64,000 bases of DNA, taken from the NCBI RefSeq assembly GCF_005937185.1, contig NZ_VCNI01000001.1, positions 1,546,657 to 1,610,656 of the forward strand. The letters run 5' to 3'. The position numbers and the translations under genes are program-made. The stretch's first letter is position 1. The number at the start of each line of letters is the position of its first letter. This DNA comes from Flagellimonas algicola (lineage in GTDB: Bacteria; Bacteroidota; Bacteroidia; Flavobacteriales; Flavobacteriaceae). Below are positions 34,643 to 44,596 of the stretch, one piece after another. Below the pieces are notes generated by a model. The model searched no databases. It worked only from the letters and a program-made list of their open reading frames with translations, and was not told the origin of the DNA.

Positions 34643-35387
34643 GCTAGGAGAAAATTCCAAATGTACTCACCATAGCAGTTTTTAGGTTTCGAAATCCCTT
34701 AGACATGAGCAAATTTAGAAGCAAGAATAAAGAATATTTTATGATTATTCACCACAACTTTCTGCGGATGGAATTAGTTCTAAAGTTGGAATGAACTAAT
34801 TTTTTCAACTCGCTATTCGCCATCGTACACCATATTGGACAAGGTACACAATCTACAAGGGGGCCATTACTTGCCACATTAAACTGACCCTTAAACCAAG
34901 TGCAAACAAAATCAATACTTTCATTTACCTTTTCACTGTAACTATCAAGATGTTAATCAGGTACTGAATTCACAAAAAATCCTCCTGGTAATATATGTCT
35001 TACAAATTGAGAAGCTTTGACCATTTTATCGAACTTTTGCTATTCACATAATGCCATAGGATGCACATAATCCATCCCCTATCTTTGCAGATGGTGCTTT
35101 GCTAATGGTGAATTCATTGAACAAACCTGTCCCACAAAGCATAGGTTTCCTATAATGGAACCAGAGCTGTATTGGTTTTGGGCTTAACGGCTACCCATAT
35201 GACGGCCCGATGCTTCAGCTGATATTTTGGACGCACAATTGAACAATAATGTTGCTTGGGAGCATTGGTAAATCAATTGTCAATGCGACACCAAAAGAAG
35301 ATATTAGATCTAAAAAAGTTCCTTTTGGTCAGAAAAGATTTGCATCTTTGAGATGATACGCAATGGAGATTTTTCTAAAAACTCAAA
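34643..35387. other. gene-poor, probably decayed sequence downstream of the tRNA
   Basis: No frame of convincing length. Short protein-like pieces appear in shifting frames, for example ELYWFWA (about 35164) then NGYPYDGPMLQLIFWTHN (about 35188), and EDIRSKKVPFGQKRFAS (about 35299), which suggests a gene eroded by frameshifts. I could not assign the family. A terminator-like hairpin lies at 34772-34806. Confidence 0.5.
34772..34806 (+). terminator. terminator-like hairpin in decayed region
   Basis: AATTAGTTC and GAACTAATT form a 9-bp perfect stem with a 12-nt loop followed by T residues. No intact gene ends just upstream. Confidence 0.45.
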
Positions 35388-38300
35388 ATGATACCATTGG
35401 TTTGTTCAAATTACATGAAAGTTTTTATTGAAAATATCTTCTCAATAAAATATGCTTGTCTATTGTTTTTTTTGTTGGCAATGCTGAATGAAGGCTTTGC
35501 CCAAAATCAAATCTCTTTTGAGCATATCTCCACTAAAGATGGCCTTTCACAAAGCGACGTCAATACCATTTATCAGGATGAGTTCGGGTTTATGTGGTTT
35601 GGCACCCATGATGGACTCAACAAGTATGATGGATATGGATTTACTGTGTACAATCCCGATCATGAAAAACAAAGCAGTATCAACAGTAATTTGATTTTTG
35701 ATATTGTAGGAGATGATGATGGAAATCTTTGGATTGCTACAACGGGGAGAGGCATTAATTTTTTCAATGCGGCGACTGGCAAATTCACCCATTATGTGCA
35801 CGATGAAGAGGACCCCTCCAGCTTGGTCAATAACCATGTCACGGTAATATTTAAAGATAGTAAGAAAAGATTGTGGATTGGAACCCAACAGGGTCTTGAT
35901 ATGCTCGATCTTAGTTCATCTTCTGAAAAATTGGAGTTCCAACATTTTAGTTCCGAACAGGAACCTTTTGTCTCTGGTTGGGACGGCACTTCCATATTTA
36001 CAATTTATGAGGATAAAAAGGGCCAATTGCTGGTAGGTGGCACATCCGGGCTGTTCAAACTTAATAAAGATACCAATGGTAAAGATTACTTTGGTAATAT
36101 CAACAAAAATCTTGGCTTACCTGACGTGAATGTTAGAGGTATAGCAGAGGACTCTACTGGACGTCTTTTTGTTGCTACCAATACTGGTTTGTATAGTCAT
36201 ATTAAGGGCAGCGGGAAAACCATGCAAAAGTGGTATGATGGATATTTCTCAGTTCTGTTGATTGATAAGAATAATCGTTTATGGGCAGGATCAAATGATG
36301 GTTTATACTTGTTTGAGAATACTTCTCAAGCAACTTTTCCTAAGTTTTTAAACCGGTTTGTTTATGATTCTCGAAATCCTAACAGCCTTAGCAAAAATAT
36401 TGTGAGGTCCCTTTATGAGGATGATACCGGTATTATTTGGATTGGAACCAATGGGGGTGGCATAAACACCTATGATCCTGATAGAAAGCAATTTAAACAC
36501 ATAAGAAATACATCTGCCCCCAATAGTCTTAGTTATGACAAAATAAGAGCTATGTTCGAAGACAGCAATGGTACCTTATGGATTGGTACCGAAGGTGGTG
36601 GTTTGAATATGCTTGATCAAAAGGACGACAATGGTTCATATAGCTCTTTTAAGCATTTTAGTTCCATCTCGAGAATATTTGCCCTCACGGAGGTTAGAAT
36701 AGGCGATAAAAAAAAGTTGTTTATCGGGACCGAGGGCACACCCAGCTTGTTTCAATTGGATATTACGGATCCAAAAAAAACTTCAGAAAAAGAGTTGGTT
36801 ACAGAAGAGCTAAGACATAGTGTTTTTAGTTTGTTGACCGACACTCAAGAAAACATCTGGATTGGCACCTATGGTTCAGGGGTACATAGGTGGATGAAGA
36901 CAGATATGCCCAACCAATATATAAAAGACACCTTCGCATTTTATCCAGGCGTCATCAATTCAGTGCCCAGCAACATTATCAGAAATATATTTGAAGATAG
37001 TGTGGGAAACATTTGGCTGGGTACTGCCAATGGACTTTGCAAGATACCTGCAAAGGAACGCTATAAAAAGGCACCAAAAATTTTGGTCTATAAGAATGAC
37101 CCCAAGTATCCCGGCTCATTAAGTCATAATTATATTCTGTCTTTATATGAAAGTACTTCAGGTGATTTATGGGTAGGCACTTTTGGAGGAGGCCTTAACA
37201 AGCTAGTATCTTCAAATGACAACAATTTAAACACTTTTGTTTCCTATTCAGAGCGCGATGGGTTGCCCAACAATGTGATCAAAGGTATTTTAGAAGATGC
37301 AACAGGTAATTTATGGTTATCAACCAACCAAGGTCTTTCAAAATTTGACCCTAAGAGGAAAACATTCAAAAACTATAGTTCCAGTGATGGACTGCAAAAT
37401 AATGAATTTCAAGAGCTTGCTTGTGTAAAAAGAGCGGATGGTGAAATGCTTTTTGGAGGGATTAATGGTTTTAATGCCTTTTATCCAAATGAAATTAGTG
37501 ACAATGAGTATCTGGCCCAGACCGTAATCACCAACTTATTGATATCGAACAAAACCGTTGGTATAGGTGAGAAAATAAAAGGAAGGGTAATATTAGAGAA
37601 GAACATCAACAAGACTGAGGAAATACAATTAAAGTATAGAGAAAATAGTTTTTCATTTGAATTTGCTGCATTGCATTATTCGGCCCCTTCTAAAAACCAA
37701 TTCGCGTATCGGTTAGAAGGATTTGATTCTGATTGGACCTTAACTTCTTCGAAAAAACGCTTTGCCACCTACACCAATCTAGAACCGGGCAGCTATACAT
37801 TTAAGGTAAAGGCCTCCAATAATGATGGTCTTTGGAGCGACACAGCTACCCAACTTAAGGTTAATATCATACCTCCTTTTTGGCGCACAACAATGGCCTA
37901 TATAATTTATGTTCTTTTATTACTTGGCCTTCTATGGCTTTTTTGGAGGTATACCTTCATTCGAACTTCTGAAAAGCACCAATTGGAATTGGAACATCTT
38001 GAAAAAGAAAGGTCGGAACAACTGCAGAAGATGAAACTTGAATTTTTCACTAATATATCGCATGAATTTCGCACCCCCTTGACCCTAATAAAGGGGCCTT
38101 TGGAGTATCTACAAAAAAATGTGGGAACCATGAATCAGGCGTCCTTAAAGGAACAGCTAGGTATCATGCAAAAAAACACCTCTTACTTATTACGGTTGGT
38201 TGGTCAATTACTGGATTTTAGAAAGTTGAACCAAGGTAAAATGAGATTGGTCATGCGCAACAGTAATGTAAGTACGTTCATCAAAGAGGTTGGTGAGCCT

Positions 38301-39647
38301 TTTCAATTTATTGCTAGTAAACAATCTTTGGACTTTAAAATAGAATCCTCTAATGAAAACCTTATGGCTTGGTTTGACCACCAAGCTTTAGAAAAAATCA
38401 TAAACAATTTATTGTCCAATGCCTTTAAGTTTACCAAGTCCGGAGATACCATTAAGATAAAGATTTCTGAAAAGACCGAGGAAGGGAGTGATTTGGTAGT
38501 TGTTAAAGTCAAAGACTCTGGAATGGGCATACCGAAAAATAAAATTTCCAATATTTTCGAAAGATTTCATTCAGGAAAGGACAATTCTAAAATGAATCCT
38601 GAAGGTATGGGGATTGGGCTGGCTTTCACAAAAAATTTGATAGAATTGCATCAGGGGTCTATAGATGTAATTAGCGAACCCAATAAGGGCACAACTTTTA
38701 CGGTAAAGCTTCCAAAAGACAGGAGGGCCTACCAGGATATAAAAGAAATTACTTGTAAGGAGGTCTCAGATAATGACTTTCTCGTACGAACTTCTGAAAC
38801 TGAATCGTTTGCAATTGGTCTCAACGACGATTTAATAGATCAAAGCCTTCATAATGAAAGGTCAAACTTACCTGTCTTGCTTTTAGTTGATGATAACCCG
38901 GACATTCGTGCGTTCATTAAACAGGTTTTAGCAAAGAGCTATACCATCTTTGAGGCAGAAAATGGAAAGCAAGGTCTCGATATCGCCAACAAAATTGTGC
39001 CCAACGTAGTTATTTGCGATATTTTAATGCCTGTTATGGATGGTATTGAATTCTGTCAAAAGATGAAGTCACGTACAGAAACAAGTCACATTCCAATTAT
39101 AATACTAACGGCCAAGTCGTCTCAAGAAAGCGAATTACAGGGTCTTCAATTGGGAGTAGACGAATACCTCAGAAAACCTTTTGGATTTGAAGTCTTGGAA
39201 CTCAAACTTTCAAATATTGTTAAACGTCGTGAGCAGTTAAGAAAAAAATTCAACAGGGAAATTGCTTTGACTCCTAGTGAAGTTACCGTAACAACAATGG
39301 ATGAACGTTTCTTGGGACAGGCCATCGATATTGTTGAACAAAATATGATGAATACCGATTTTAATGTGGAAATGCTGGTGCGTGAAATGGGGCTTAGCAG
39401 AAGTAACCTTTATCTAAAATTCAAAGAACTAACGGGACTTTCTTCGAGTGGGTTCATCAGAAACGTTCGGTTAAAGCGTGCAGTACAATTATTCGATACC
39501 AGTGATTTATCAGTAAAAGAAATAATGTATATGACCGGGTTTAACACAGCTTCTTACTTCTCAAAATGTTTCAAAAAACAGTTTGGGATAGTACCTAGTG
39601 AATATGTTCGGCAAACAGGCCCCAAAACCAAACCAATGCCCCGCTAA
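35388..39647 (+). CDS. hybrid two-component system sensor/regulator (HTCS)
   Basis: A 1419-residue one-protein two-component system of the type that controls Bacteroidota polysaccharide loci. Order: signal peptide (a start at 35415, MKVFIENIF, gives the cleaner one), two seven-bladed propellers of WIGT-type repeats (about 45-690), Y_Y_Y domain (about 745-830), one membrane helix (about 840-860), HisKA with His892 in ISHEFRTPLTL, HATPase (NNLLSNAFKF, DSGMGIP), receiver with Asp1211 in ICDILMPVMDG, and a C-terminal AraC HTH. It probably senses an oligosaccharide released from the target glycan and activates the neighbouring genes. Confidence 0.95.
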   Translation: MIPLVCSNYMKVFIENIFSIKYACLLFFLLAMLNEGFAQNQISFEHISTKDGLSQSDVNTIYQDEFGFMWFGTHDGLNKYDGYGFTVYNPDHEKQSSINSNLIFDIVGDDDGNLWIATTGRGINFFNAATGKFTHYVHDEEDPSSLVNNHVTVIFKDSKKRLWIGTQQGLDMLDLSSSSEKLEFQHFSSEQEPFVSGWDGTSIFTIYEDKKGQLLVGGTSGLFKLNKDTNGKDYFGNINKNLGLPDVNVRGIAEDSTGRLFVATNTGLYSHIKGSGKTMQKWYDGYFSVLLIDKNNRLWAGSNDGLYLFENTSQATFPKFLNRFVYDSRNPNSLSKNIVRSLYEDDTGIIWIGTNGGGINTYDPDRKQFKHIRNTSAPNSLSYDKIRAMFEDSNGTLWIGTEGGGLNMLDQKDDNGSYSSFKHFSSISRIFALTEVRIGDKKKLFIGTEGTPSLFQLDITDPKKTSEKELVTEELRHSVFSLLTDTQENIWIGTYGSGVHRWMKTDMPNQYIKDTFAFYPGVINSVPSNIIRNIFEDSVGNIWLGTANGLCKIPAKERYKKAPKILVYKNDPKYPGSLSHNYILSLYESTSGDLWVGTFGGGLNKLVSSNDNNLNTFVSYSERDGLPNNVIKGILEDATGNLWLSTNQGLSKFDPKRKTFKNYSSSDGLQNNEFQELACVKRADGEMLFGGINGFNAFYPNEISDNEYLAQTVITNLLISNKTVGIGEKIKGRVILEKNINKTEEIQLKYRENSFSFEFAALHYSAPSKNQFAYRLEGFDSDWTLTSSKKRFATYTNLEPGSYTFKVKASNNDGLWSDTATQLKVNIIPPFWRTTMAYIIYVLLLLGLLWLFWRYTFIRTSEKHQLELEHLEKERSEQLQKMKLEFFTNISHEFRTPLTLIKGPLEYLQKNVGTMNQASLKEQLGIMQKNTSYLLRLVGQLLDFRKLNQGKMRLVMRNSNVSTFIKEVGEPFQFIASKQSLDFKIESSNENLMAWFDHQALEKIINNLLSNAFKFTKSGDTIKIKISEKTEEGSDLVVVKVKDSGMGIPKNKISNIFERFHSGKDNSKMNPEGMGIGLAFTKNLIELHQGSIDVISEPNKGTTFTVKLPKDRRAYQDIKEITCKEVSDNDFLVRTSETESFAIGLNDDLIDQSLHNERSNLPVLLLVDDNPDIRAFIKQVLAKSYTIFEAENGKQGLDIANKIVPNVVICDILMPVMDGIEFCQKMKSRTETSHIPIIILTAKSSQESELQGLQLGVDEYLRKPFGFEVLELKLSNIVKRREQLRKKFNREIALTPSEVTVTTMDERFLGQAIDIVEQNMMNTDFNVEMLVREMGLSRSNLYLKFKELTGLSSSGFIRNVRLKRAVQLFDTSDLSVKEIMYMTGFNTASYFSKCFKKQFGIVPSEYVRQTGPKTKPMPR

Positions 39648-39658
39648 AAATTCGTGAA

Positions 39659-41473
39659 ATGAAACGAGCAAAAAAAACATTGATCTCTATCCTAGGAATA
39701 CTCCTGTTTTTGACAACTATTGGTTGTGCAGAGCAACCCAAACAGCAACTGGGTTCAGCCACCCGACCTAACATTATCATAATTTTTACAGATGATCAAG
39801 GTTATGGCGATTTGGGCTACCATGGTAATCCATGGATAAAAACACCAAATCTGGATGCATTTGCCAAGCAATCCCTAGAATTAACTAATTTTCATGTTGG
39901 TACCACTTGCACTCCCAGTCGTGCAGGATTGATGACCGGGCGTAATGCCAATCGAAACAATGCCTGGCACACCATCGCCGGTTGTTCCATACTTAATCAA
40001 GATGAAGAAACCATGCCCGAGGTATTCGCTAAAAATGGGTATGAGACTGCTATGTTCGGCAAGTGGCACCTTGGAGACAACTACCCCTTCAGACCATTTG
40101 ACCGCGGTTTCAAATATTCGTTTTATCACGGTGGTGGTGGGGTAAATCAAACCCCGGATTACTGGAATAACAACTACTTCAATGACACTTATTTTCGAAA
40201 TGGGGAAGCCGAAAAAACAGAGGGTTATTGCACGGATGTTTGGTTTAAGGAGGGATTAAAATTTTTAGATCAAAAACGAGATTCTCCGTTTTTAATGTAT
40301 CTCTCACTTAACGCAGCCCATGGCCCATTTAATGTACCTCAAGAGTATGCAGAAATGTACAATTCAGCACCCTTGACCGAGATTCAGAAAAGGTTTTATG
40401 GTATGATTACCAATATTGATGACAATTTCGGTAGGCTTATTTCCTATCTCAAAAGAAAGAATCTTTTTGACAATACAATTGTCATATTTACTACCGATAA
40501 CGGAACTGCCGGAGGCATAAAAACACAAAAAGATGGTACTGTTTTGGGTTATAACGCGGGATTGCGAGGCGTTAAAGGCAGTCATTACGAAGGCGGGCAT
40601 AAAGTTCCCTTTTTTATGAGTTGGCCAAAGGGTAACCTTATCCAAGAAACTTCGAATAACGAACTGGTGGCCCATGTAGACCTTTTGCCCACACTTGCCG
40701 AACTTACAGGAATAACTTATCAACCTAAAAAACCCTTAGATGGCACTAGTGTTGCCAAAATTATTAAAGGCGAACAAAGCACTATAGACCGTATGTTAGT
40801 GGTAGATACCCAAAGAGGGCAATGGCCGGTAAAGGGAAAAAACAGTTGCGTAATGAAAGGGCCTTGGCGTTTAATCGATGGCGCCGAACTTTATAATATC
40901 CATGATGATCCAGGTCAGCAAAACGACGTTGCAAAAGAACATCCAGAAATGGTTTCCAATATGCAAGCCTTTTACAATTCGTGGTGGACAAGCATTGAGC
41001 CTGATATGAATTATGCTGAGATTCCATTAGGCCACGATCAGGCCAACCCTGTATTATTGACCATTCATGATTTACATACTACAGACCCCTTGCCGTGGAA
41101 TCAAGTACAAATTAGAAATGGGAAAGCTGCCCCAAAAGGGTTTTACAGCATCAATGTTGTCGAAGGTGGCACTTATCAATTTAAACTATATCGTTACCCG
41201 CCTGATTCGGGACTACCAATGAATGCTTCGGCAAAAGAAAAAGCAGGTAGTGCCTTTGTTGATAACCTGCCCAAAGGTTTAGGCATTAGTCCAACACATG
41301 CTAAGGTAAATGTAGGGTCGGTACTATTACAAGCCAAGGTAGCTGAAGAACAAAGCTATGCCGTTTTGGTTGGCCAGCTTTCCAAAGGTAGCCATGAACT
41401 GTCAAGTAGTTTCTTGGTAGAAAAAGGTCAAGAAATTCCTGCATACTATACAGAAATAGAAAAATTGGACTGA
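39659..41473 (+). CDS. formylglycine-dependent sulfatase (S1), lipoprotein
   Basis: A 604-residue S1-family sulfatase with a lipoprotein signal (LLFLTTIGC). Cys84 in CTPSRAGLMTGR is the residue converted to formylglycine; metal ligands lie in IFTDDQGYGDLG and TTDNGTAGG, and GKWHLGDNYP is the second signature. After the catalytic domain (to about 440) comes an extra beta-rich C-terminal domain (about 440-604). It starts 11 bp after the HTCS gene. Overall layout is shared with the sulfatase at 51084. Specific sulfate position cannot be told. Confidence 0.93.
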   Translation: MKRAKKTLISILGILLFLTTIGCAEQPKQQLGSATRPNIIIIFTDDQGYGDLGYHGNPWIKTPNLDAFAKQSLELTNFHVGTTCTPSRAGLMTGRNANRNNAWHTIAGCSILNQDEETMPEVFAKNGYETAMFGKWHLGDNYPFRPFDRGFKYSFYHGGGGVNQTPDYWNNNYFNDTYFRNGEAEKTEGYCTDVWFKEGLKFLDQKRDSPFLMYLSLNAAHGPFNVPQEYAEMYNSAPLTEIQKRFYGMITNIDDNFGRLISYLKRKNLFDNTIVIFTTDNGTAGGIKTQKDGTVLGYNAGLRGVKGSHYEGGHKVPFFMSWPKGNLIQETSNNELVAHVDLLPTLAELTGITYQPKKPLDGTSVAKIIKGEQSTIDRMLVVDTQRGQWPVKGKNSCVMKGPWRLIDGAELYNIHDDPGQQNDVAKEHPEMVSNMQAFYNSWWTSIEPDMNYAEIPLGHDQANPVLLTIHDLHTTDPLPWNQVQIRNGKAAPKGFYSINVVEGGTYQFKLYRYPPDSGLPMNASAKEKAGSAFVDNLPKGLGISPTHAKVNVGSVLLQAKVAEEQSYAVLVGQLSKGSHELSSSFLVEKGQEIPAYYTEIEKLD

Positions 41474-41481
41474 CGTCTAGT

Positions 41482-41713
41482 TTGAAAAAATTAGGTATTG
41501 TATTAGCTTTTGCATTATTAACCTGTAATGCAGGCAAAAATAAGATCTCCTAAAGTCCAACCTCAGCTAAGTTATTACAAGGCAATTTGTTATGGATATA
41601 TCAAAGTGCAAAGCTTAAAACACAAGGACAGATATGAACTTGTTGCATACCTCAATATTGACCAAATTCTATTGAATGAAATGAGGGAAAATCCCGGGGC
41701 AATAAACTTTTAG
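41482..41713 (+). pseudogene. remnant of a lipoprotein gene
   Basis: A TTG at 41482 opens 23 codons encoding a complete lipoprotein signal peptide (KKLGIVLAFALLTCNAGK, lipobox LLTC) and then stops at 41551. A second overlapping frame (41528-41713, 61 residues, ending YLNIDQILLNEMRENPGAIN) continues in another frame. Together they look like the head of a lost lipoprotein gene after a deletion or frameshift, 8 bp downstream of the sulfatase. The original product is not recognisable. Confidence 0.45.
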
Positions 41714-41817
41714 TTAGAAGACCCCAATTGCAAGGGTAAGGTTAAAAACCAAAGTAACTTCAATAAGAAACGTCCCATTGGAGCTCGAAATCGACGTTGT
41801 AAACCGAGAAGGAAGTA

Positions 41818-42162
41818 TTATAGCTGAAACACTTTCTCCAATGCTATCCATTTCTCGCCTTCCTTGGCCCATGGTAAACCTTGTTGATACTTCCACATTA
41901 AGGCTTCCCATTCTTGAACATGTGGATTAGCGGCATCCATTTCGGCCTTTTTCTGTGGATCAAAGGTTTCATCAACATCCATAATCATAAACATGCGATT
42001 ACCCGTCAAATAAATCTGCATATCTACAATACCGGCATCTTTAATGCTTTGCGTTATTTCTGGTCTGGCATTACCCTTAGCATGATAGTTCTTGTATTCC
42101 TCGATAAGTTTTGGGTCATCTTTCAGATCGCAAGAAAAACAGTGTCGAATAGTTTTAATCAT
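41818..42162 (-). CDS. L-fucose/L-rhamnose mutarotase
   Basis: A 114-residue RhaM-type (formerly DUF718) dimeric ferredoxin-fold mutarotase that interconverts anomers of 6-deoxy sugars. The active-site His is in RHCFSCDLKDD-type N-terminus, with MQIYLTGNRMFMIMDVDE and a C-terminal PWAKEGEKWIALEKVF motif. The ATG at 42162 is preferred to one 15 codons upstream that would overlap the transporter gene. Beside a FucP-like symporter and a GH29 fucosidase it most likely acts on L-fucose. Confidence 0.87.
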   Translation of the reverse strand: MIKTIRHCFSCDLKDDPKLIEEYKNYHAKGNARPEITQSIKDAGIVDMQIYLTGNRMFMIMDVDETFDPQKKAEMDAANPHVQEWEALMWKYQQGLPWAKEGEKWIALEKVFQL

Positions 42163-42169
42163 AATGGAA

Positions 42170-43492
42170 TTATTTCTTTTGATAGACCTGGTATACTTTC
42201 TTTCCATACAGCGCCACCACTAATAGACAAATTAAGGAAAGTACAAACGAGAATCTCATTTCAGAAACTCCAAGAAAATCAACATCTTGATACCCTACAC
42301 CTCCAAAATCCAGCATGTACCCCTGCAAGTATGGTAAAAGTGCGCCTCCAACTATGGCCATTACCAAAAAGGCAGCGCCGAATTTTGCGTCTTCCCCCTG
42401 TCCTTCTAGCGCTATTCCGTAAATGGTTGGAAACATTATCGACATGAAAAGTGATGTAGCAATTAGCGAATAGATTCCTAACATACCCGGTAAAAAAATA
42501 GCTCCCAAAAGGGTTAACATTCCTCCAAAACCGAAAAGCATCAATAATTTCCCAGCGGGTATTTTCGTCATTAATGCGGTACCTAGTGTTCTTCCAACCA
42601 AAAAAACAATATACCCGGCCAAACCGTAATAAACCGCAGATTTTGCATCAATACTTAAGGTTTCGGCATATTGGTAAACATACGTCCAACACATAATTTG
42701 GGCTCCTACATAAAATGCCTGTGCTACCACACCAAACGCAAATTTAGGTTTGCTCCATAATCTCTTGACAGAGTCTAAAAAATTCACAGTGGCCTCTTGA
42801 TGCTTATTCTGCGGCATTTTTACCAAAGTAATCAAAACAAAAAATAACAAAACAACAAGGCCTAAAATAACATATGGGTTTCTAATGATTTCAAGGTCAG
42901 AAGTTCTAATTGCGCCTTTTGCCATTTCAGATAGCGAATCGTAGATAGGGATACCATCCGCGGTAGTATCATCTGATTGCAATGCACCTAGGACAAAATT
43001 CTGGGCAATTAGCAGTCCTAAAATAGAACCCATTGGATTAAACATTTGAGCAAAATTTAAACGCTGTGTTGCCGTTTCTTCAGCACCCATGGATAGTATA
43101 TATGGGTTAGAAGTGGTCTCCAAAAAGGCTAACCCAAATGTTAGAATGTAAAGGGCTGCCAAAAAGAATCCATAGCTTTCGTTTGCTGCTGCAGGATAGA
43201 ATAACAAAGCACCCGTGGCATACAGCGCCAACCCTAATAAAACCCCTTTTTTATATGAGAATTTATTCACGAATAGGGCGGCTGGTATGGCCATCGTAAA
43301 ATAGCCTCCATAAAATGCCAACTGAACTAGCGAGGCTTGGGTATTACTTAGTTCCAGCACTTTTTGGAAACCTCTCACCATTGGGTTGGTCATGTCATTT
43401 GCCAGTCCCCACAATGCAAACAGGGAGGTAATTAATATGAAGGGAATAAGTACTGCTTTTGAAACTACGGGTATTTTATTGTTTTCTGCCAT
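42170..43492 (-). CDS. fucP: FucP-like L-fucose/H+ symporter (MFS)
   Basis: A 440-residue major facilitator with 12 helices of the FHS/FucP group. Motifs include LFALWGLANDMTNPMV (helix 1, with the proton-coupling Asp region), QLAFYGGYFTMAIPAALF and TSNPYILSMGAEE. It would carry L-fucose into the cytoplasm. It is 19 bp downstream of the SDR gene and 7 bp upstream of the mutarotase start, so one transcript carries all three. The name rests on family and context. Confidence 0.87.
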   Translation of the reverse strand: MAENNKIPVVSKAVLIPFILITSLFALWGLANDMTNPMVRGFQKVLELSNTQASLVQLAFYGGYFTMAIPAALFVNKFSYKKGVLLGLALYATGALLFYPAAANESYGFFLAALYILTFGLAFLETTSNPYILSMGAEETATQRLNFAQMFNPMGSILGLLIAQNFVLGALQSDDTTADGIPIYDSLSEMAKGAIRTSDLEIIRNPYVILGLVVLLFFVLITLVKMPQNKHQEATVNFLDSVKRLWSKPKFAFGVVAQAFYVGAQIMCWTYVYQYAETLSIDAKSAVYYGLAGYIVFLVGRTLGTALMTKIPAGKLLMLFGFGGMLTLLGAIFLPGMLGIYSLIATSLFMSIMFPTIYGIALEGQGEDAKFGAAFLVMAIVGGALLPYLQGYMLDFGGVGYQDVDFLGVSEMRFSFVLSLICLLVVALYGKKVYQVYQKK

Positions 43493-43511
43493 TGGATGGT
43501 TTGTTTGGTCA

Positions 43512-44306
43512 TTATTCGTCCGTTAAAAGCGAACGATCCAAATGCACATAGCCACCGTCCACAAAAATAAATTGACCTGTAGTGTGTGATGATCTGTCCG
43601 AAATTGTGAATAGACAGGCATTTGCTATTTCGTCAGTGCTGGTCATACGATTCTCCAACGGAATTTTTTCTATGATGGATTTTAACTTTTCTTCACCATT
43701 TGGCAAAGTCCTAATCCACGTGTCATATGAAGGTGTCCAGCTTTCGGCTATGATTATGGCATTGGAACGTATACCGTAATGTATCAGATCTACCGCCCAC
43801 TCCCTGGTCAACCCTAAAACCCCGCCTTTAGATGCTGCGTAGCCAGAAGTTCTTCCTTGTCCCGTAAGAGCTACTTTTGATCCGATGTTTAAAATATTGC
43901 CTTTGGATGTTATTAGGAAGGGAAGTGCGTATTTTACGATCATAAAATAGCTCACCATATTCAGTTTCAGTGAGTTCATGAATTCTTCGTAAGAACCATC
44001 CAAGCCAACTCCGTCGTTTACGCCCACATTATTGATTACAACATCAATTCGTCCATATTTTTTTGATATGGTATTTAGTGCCTTCTCAATTTGCTCCGGG
44101 TCGGTAACATCGGTCTGGCAAAAAACGGCGTCAACGCCCTTTTGTTGAAGTTTTTTCACATAATCGAAACCACGACTATTTCTATCAATGACCGCTGGTA
44201 TTGCGCCTTCTTCTCCCAAGCGTTGCAGAATGGTCTCACCTATGCTGCCTTCTTTTCCTGCTGCTCCGCTGATAACGACTATTTTGCCTCTTAAGTTTAA
44301 ATCCAT
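43512..44306 (-). CDS. SDR family L-fucose dehydrogenase-like oxidoreductase
   Basis: A 264-residue classical short-chain dehydrogenase: Rossmann motif SGAAGKEGSIGE, INNVGVNDGVG, catalytic YAASK (SGYAASKGGVLGL) and C-terminal TGQFIFVDGGYVHLDRSL. In fucose operons this type oxidises L-fucose to the lactone with NAD(P)+. The first gene of the SDR-fucP-mutarotase operon; the 290 bp upstream contain no gene and presumably its promoter. Confidence 0.82.
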   Translation of the reverse strand: MDLNLRGKIVVISGAAGKEGSIGETILQRLGEEGAIPAVIDRNSRGFDYVKKLQQKGVDAVFCQTDVTDPEQIEKALNTISKKYGRIDVVINNVGVNDGVGLDGSYEEFMNSLKLNMVSYFMIVKYALPFLITSKGNILNIGSKVALTGQGRTSGYAASKGGVLGLTREWAVDLIHYGIRSNAIIIAESWTPSYDTWIRTLPNGEEKLKSIIEKIPLENRMTSTDEIANACLFTISDRSSHTTGQFIFVDGGYVHLDRSLLTDE

Positions 44307-44596
44307 ATTCCATTCTTTTAATGCCCTGTTATCTTCAGTTATGAAATGTAATTTTCATTATTATCAAGGTTTATTACTTGGAAAAAAACCAACAAACAAT
44401 AAAAGTTCATTGTATTTTTATCCATAACATCTTTCAAAATCTACATTATTTACTGATGCGGTCTGGGGTCATGTATCGTAATTTGCTTTAGGAATCATGC
44501 CTAACCACTCACAATTCGCATTCCCTTTCGCAACAAAATATTGTCTTGTGGACGCATTTGCAGAAACTGTTTCGAAGTCTAGTTTTTCCCTTAGTA

